A DNA stretch of 64,000 bases from Chloroflexota bacterium (lineage in GTDB: Bacteria; Chloroflexota; UBA11872; VXOZ01). The DNA lies in NCBI GenBank assembly GCA_958295775.1, contig CATQHC010000002.1, forward strand, positions 1,201,830 to 1,265,829. The letters run 5' to 3'. The notes beneath the pieces were generated by a model. It made no database searches. It was given only the letters and a program-made list of their open reading frames with translations, and was not told where the DNA came from. Both the position numbers and the translations under genes were made by a program. Positions 61,979 through 64,000 of the stretch are shown piece by piece. Position 1 is the stretch's first letter; the number at the start of each line of letters is the position of its first letter.

Positions 61979-61990
61979 TGACATTTCGTG
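61974..61990 (+). promoter_or_regulatory. gatB ribosome-binding site inside a repeat
   Basis: GGGAG at 61974-61978 is the last pentamer of the third repeat unit and lies nine bases before the GTG start of gatB at 61988. It decides the gatB start. Confidence 0.65.
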
Positions 61991-63454
61991 GAGACAACCG
62001 TAGCCGAAAAATACCGCACCGTCATCGGCTTGGAATTCCACGTGCAGCTCTTGACGGAGAGCAAGATGTTCTGCCGGTGCAGCGCGCAATATGCCGCCAA
62101 TCCACCGAATACGGTGGTCTGCCCGGTCTGTCTCGGCCTGCCGGGGGCGTTGCCGGTCATCAATGAAAAAGTCATCGAGTGCATCGTCATGACCGGCATG
62201 GCGCTAAACTGCAATATCCCCGAATTCGCCAAGTTCGACCGCAAGAACTACCCGTACCCCGATCTGCCAAAGGGCTATCAAATCTCGCAGTACGATTTGC
62301 CCTTCTGCGTGGCAGGGAGCCTTGAGCTCGACGAGGAAGACGGCGGGCGCACCATTGGCATCACGCGCGTGCACCAAGAGGAAGATACGGCCAAGTCCAC
62401 CCACGTCACCGCGCCGAGCGGCGAGCGATATTCACTCGTTGACTTCAATCGCTCCGGGGTGCCTCTGATGGAAGTAGTGACTGAACCCGACGTTGCCTCG
62501 CCGGAGGAAGCCGCGGCGTTAGGACGCAAACTGCGCCAAATTGTGCGCTACCTCGGCATTTCCACCGGCAACATGGAAGATGGCGCGATGCGCTGTGACG
62601 CCAACATCTCGGTTTGGCCGGCCGACGCGCCCACCGGGAATATCAAAGTCGAAGTGAAGAACATGAATTCCTTCCGCGCCGTCGAGCGGGCCCTATTTTT
62701 CGAGCAAGAGCGGCAGACCCGTATCTTGGAGAGCGGCGCCGACACACGCGTCACCGAGACGCGCGGGTGGGTGGAAACAACCGGCGAAACCGTATCGCAG
62801 CGCATTAAGGAAGCAGCTCACGACTACCGCTACTTTCCCGAACCGGACTTGCCGCCGCTGCAACTCACGCAGGACTGGATTGAAACAGTGCGCGCGTCGT
62901 TGCCGGAACTGCCGGCTGCCAAGAAACAGCGCTTCATGGCCGAATACGACCTCTCTGCGTACGATGCCGGCTTGTTGACGCAATCGCGCGACCTGGCCGC
63001 CTATTTCGAGGCAGCGTCCGACCGCGCGAAGAACGCCAAGGCCGTTGCGAACTGGATGTCGCGCAATCTATTGCGGCGCCTCAACGAATCCGATACAGAA
63101 ATCACCGAATGCAGGATTTCACCGGAAGCGCTCGCCGAGATGATTACCCTCATTGAATCCGGCGAGATCAGCAATCGCATGGCGCAGGAAGTCTTCGACC
63201 AGATGTTCGACACTGGCAAGAGCGCGCCTGCCATAGTGAAAGAGCAAGGCCTGGCGCAGATCAGCGATGAGAGCGAATTGGAAGGAATCGTGGCCCAGGT
63301 GATTGCGGAAAACCCCGCCGCTGTGCAAGACTTTAATCAGGGGAAGAAACGGGCCATAGGCTTCCTGGTCGGTCAGGTCATGAAGGCCACCCGCGGCAAA
63401 GCAAACCCCGGTATCGTCAACCAAAAGCTACAGGAACAATTACGCCAGAGCTGA
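61988..63454 (+). CDS. gatB: Glu/Asp-tRNA amidotransferase subunit B
   Basis: GatB is the kinase/tRNA-binding subunit of GatCAB. The 488-residue protein has [16 protein letters not shown] near 14, the zinc cysteines FCRCS and [23 protein letters not shown] near 148 and [16 protein letters not shown] near 218. The C-terminal YqeY-like domain is complete. Start GTG 61988. It is separated from the aminotransferase by the 48-bp repeat array. Confidence 0.95.
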   Translation: METTVAEKYRTVIGLEFHVQLLTESKMFCRCSAQYAANPPNTVVCPVCLGLPGALPVINEKVIECIVMTGMALNCNIPEFAKFDRKNYPYPDLPKGYQISQYDLPFCVAGSLELDEEDGGRTIGITRVHQEEDTAKSTHVTAPSGERYSLVDFNRSGVPLMEVVTEPDVASPEEAAALGRKLRQIVRYLGISTGNMEDGAMRCDANISVWPADAPTGNIKVEVKNMNSFRAVERALFFEQERQTRILESGADTRVTETRGWVETTGETVSQRIKEAAHDYRYFPEPDLPPLQLTQDWIETVRASLPELPAAKKQRFMAEYDLSAYDAGLLTQSRDLAAYFEAASDRAKNAKAVANWMSRNLLRRLNESDTEITECRISPEALAEMITLIESGEISNRMAQEVFDQMFDTGKSAPAIVKEQGLAQISDESELEGIVAQVIAENPAAVQDFNQGKKRAIGFLVGQVMKATRGKANPGIVNQKLQEQLRQS

Positions 63455-63542
63455 CCGAGACGTGCCCCGGCTCTACGAGATTCAGCAACTTCAAGCGACT
63501 GTCGCTCCGGCACAACGAAGTGCTCTCAGTGTGCGCTTGCTC

Positions 63543-63558
63543 CCGGCAAAGTTGCCGG
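63543..63558. repeat. Short hairpin in the gdh leader
   Basis: ccggcaa and ttgccgg form a 7-bp stem with a 2-nt gap, 21 bases before the glutamate dehydrogenase start. It may be structural or chance. Confidence 0.35.
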
Positions 63559-63578
63559 TGAAAGAGGAGGCATAGTAC

Positions 63579-64000
63579 ATGGCCGAGCTTGTAAGTCAGC
63601 AACACCGCGTCAACCCGCTGACGATCGCTCTCGATCAATTCGACCGCACCGCAGAGATCCTGCACCTCGACGAGGACATGCGCAAGGTGCTTCGCGTTCC
63701 CAAACGGGAGCTTACCGTCAACTTTCCCGTGCGCATGGACGACGGCAGGCTGGAGATGTTCTCCGGCTACCGCGTGCAGCACAACGTGAATCGCGGGCCG
63801 GCCAAGGGCGGTATCCGCTTTGCTCCCGACGTGGATATCGAGGAAGTGCGCGCCCTCGCCATGTGGATGACGTGGAAGTGCGCGCTCGTTGGCATTCCTT
63901 ACGGTGGCGCGAAGGGCGGCGTTGCCTGCAACCCTAAGCAACTTTCCCGCACCGAGCTAGAAGGGCTGACACGGCGGTTCACGTCTGAGATCTACACGCT
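63579..64000 (+). CDS. Glutamate dehydrogenase, 5' part
   Basis: The first 140 codons of a Glu/Leu/Phe/Val dehydrogenase are present and run off the window. The open frame has [30 protein letters not shown] and the catalytic [15 protein letters not shown] segment with its lysines. It interconverts glutamate and 2-oxoglutarate. The ORF track does not list it because it is cut; ATG 63579 follows AGAGGAGG. It directly follows gatB, consistent with nitrogen metabolism. Confidence 0.92.
   Translation, partial: MAELVSQQHRVNPLTIALDQFDRTAEILHLDEDMRKVLRVPKRELTVNFPVRMDDGRLEMFSGYRVQHNVNRGPAKGGIRFAPDVDIEEVRALAMWMTWKCALVGIPYGGAKGGVACNPKQLSRTELEGLTRRFTSEIYT

Noticed and set aside
61546-62244. Minus-strand ORF with repeated GGAGYEPTLPDL peptides
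   Set aside because: It is the translation of the tandem repeat array plus shadow of the aminotransferase and gatB; no independent coding evidence.
1-64000. tRNA or rRNA genes
   Set aside because: No cloverleaf with a GTTCGA-type T-loop in an intergenic gap and no rRNA-like stretch could be recognised by eye; a tRNAscan-SE run would settle it.

Overview
This is a GC-rich bacterial chromosomal window of 64 kb with about 50 protein genes on both strands and no rRNA, tRNA, CRISPR, prophage or insertion sequence that I could recognise. The gene mix suggests Chloroflexota or a relative: a cytochrome c maturation (Ccm) system with a cysteine-type CcmE, secreted propeller proteins with Pro/Thr linkers, creatininase/DppA/enolase-superfamily catabolic genes, GatCAB, RqcH, and many REP-like palindromes between genes. 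The phylum is inference from gene content; no marker gene in the window settles it.

Layout. 0.4-11 kb: ceramidase-like hydrolase, FtsH protease, a heterodimeric ABC exporter, MutM/Fpg, and two paralogous envelope proteins separated by a perfect hairpin. 11-17 kb: a tiny superinfection-immunity-family membrane protein, a TauE/SafE permease, then a minus-strand catabolic cluster (GNAT, galactonate-dehydratase-like enolase, creatininase-like amidohydrolase, DppA D-aminopeptidase). 17-31 kb: a secreted propeller protein, SCO copper chaperone, sucrase/ferredoxin-like protein and CopD-like protein, then ccmE, ybjQ-like, ccmF-ccmH-ccmI(fusion)-X-ccmA-ccmB, ccmC and ccmD. 31-38 kb: an ATP-grasp-like protein next to lysine 2,3-aminomutase, a degenerate Gfo/Idh/MocA protein, a PfkB kinase and RqcH. 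38-49 kb: a double alpha/beta hydrolase, two tandem GT2 glycosyltransferases, a cysteine-less IscA-like protein, PlsC, IspH, Der, PlsY, RecX and Uma2. 49-64 kb: FGGY and 2-keto-3-deoxygluconate-type sugar kinases, an orphan molybdate-type binding lipoprotein, PyrF, UvrC, small hypotheticals, a SIMPL protein, a Tag-like glycosylase, gatC-gatA-aminotransferase-gatB, and the start of a glutamate dehydrogenase.

Most distinctive system. The ccm locus from ccmF to ccmB is an overlapping, probably translationally coupled operon. It contains a CcmI-like protein fused to a six-Asp-box propeller, and an extra membrane protein (X, 26908-28482) whose C-terminal tail resembles the CcmI helical hairpin. 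It also mixes a cysteine-type CcmE (CPSRF) with a normal CxxC CcmH, and no CcmG is visible. This looks like a lineage-specific variant of System I.

Repeats. Several REP-like families are present: a 28-32 bp perfect palindrome (two copies), long hairpins with a shared core (two copies), a 48-bp tandem repeat that supplies the gatB ribosome-binding site, and CGTCATTCCCGC-type elements that appear to have been translated into the N-terminus of protein X.
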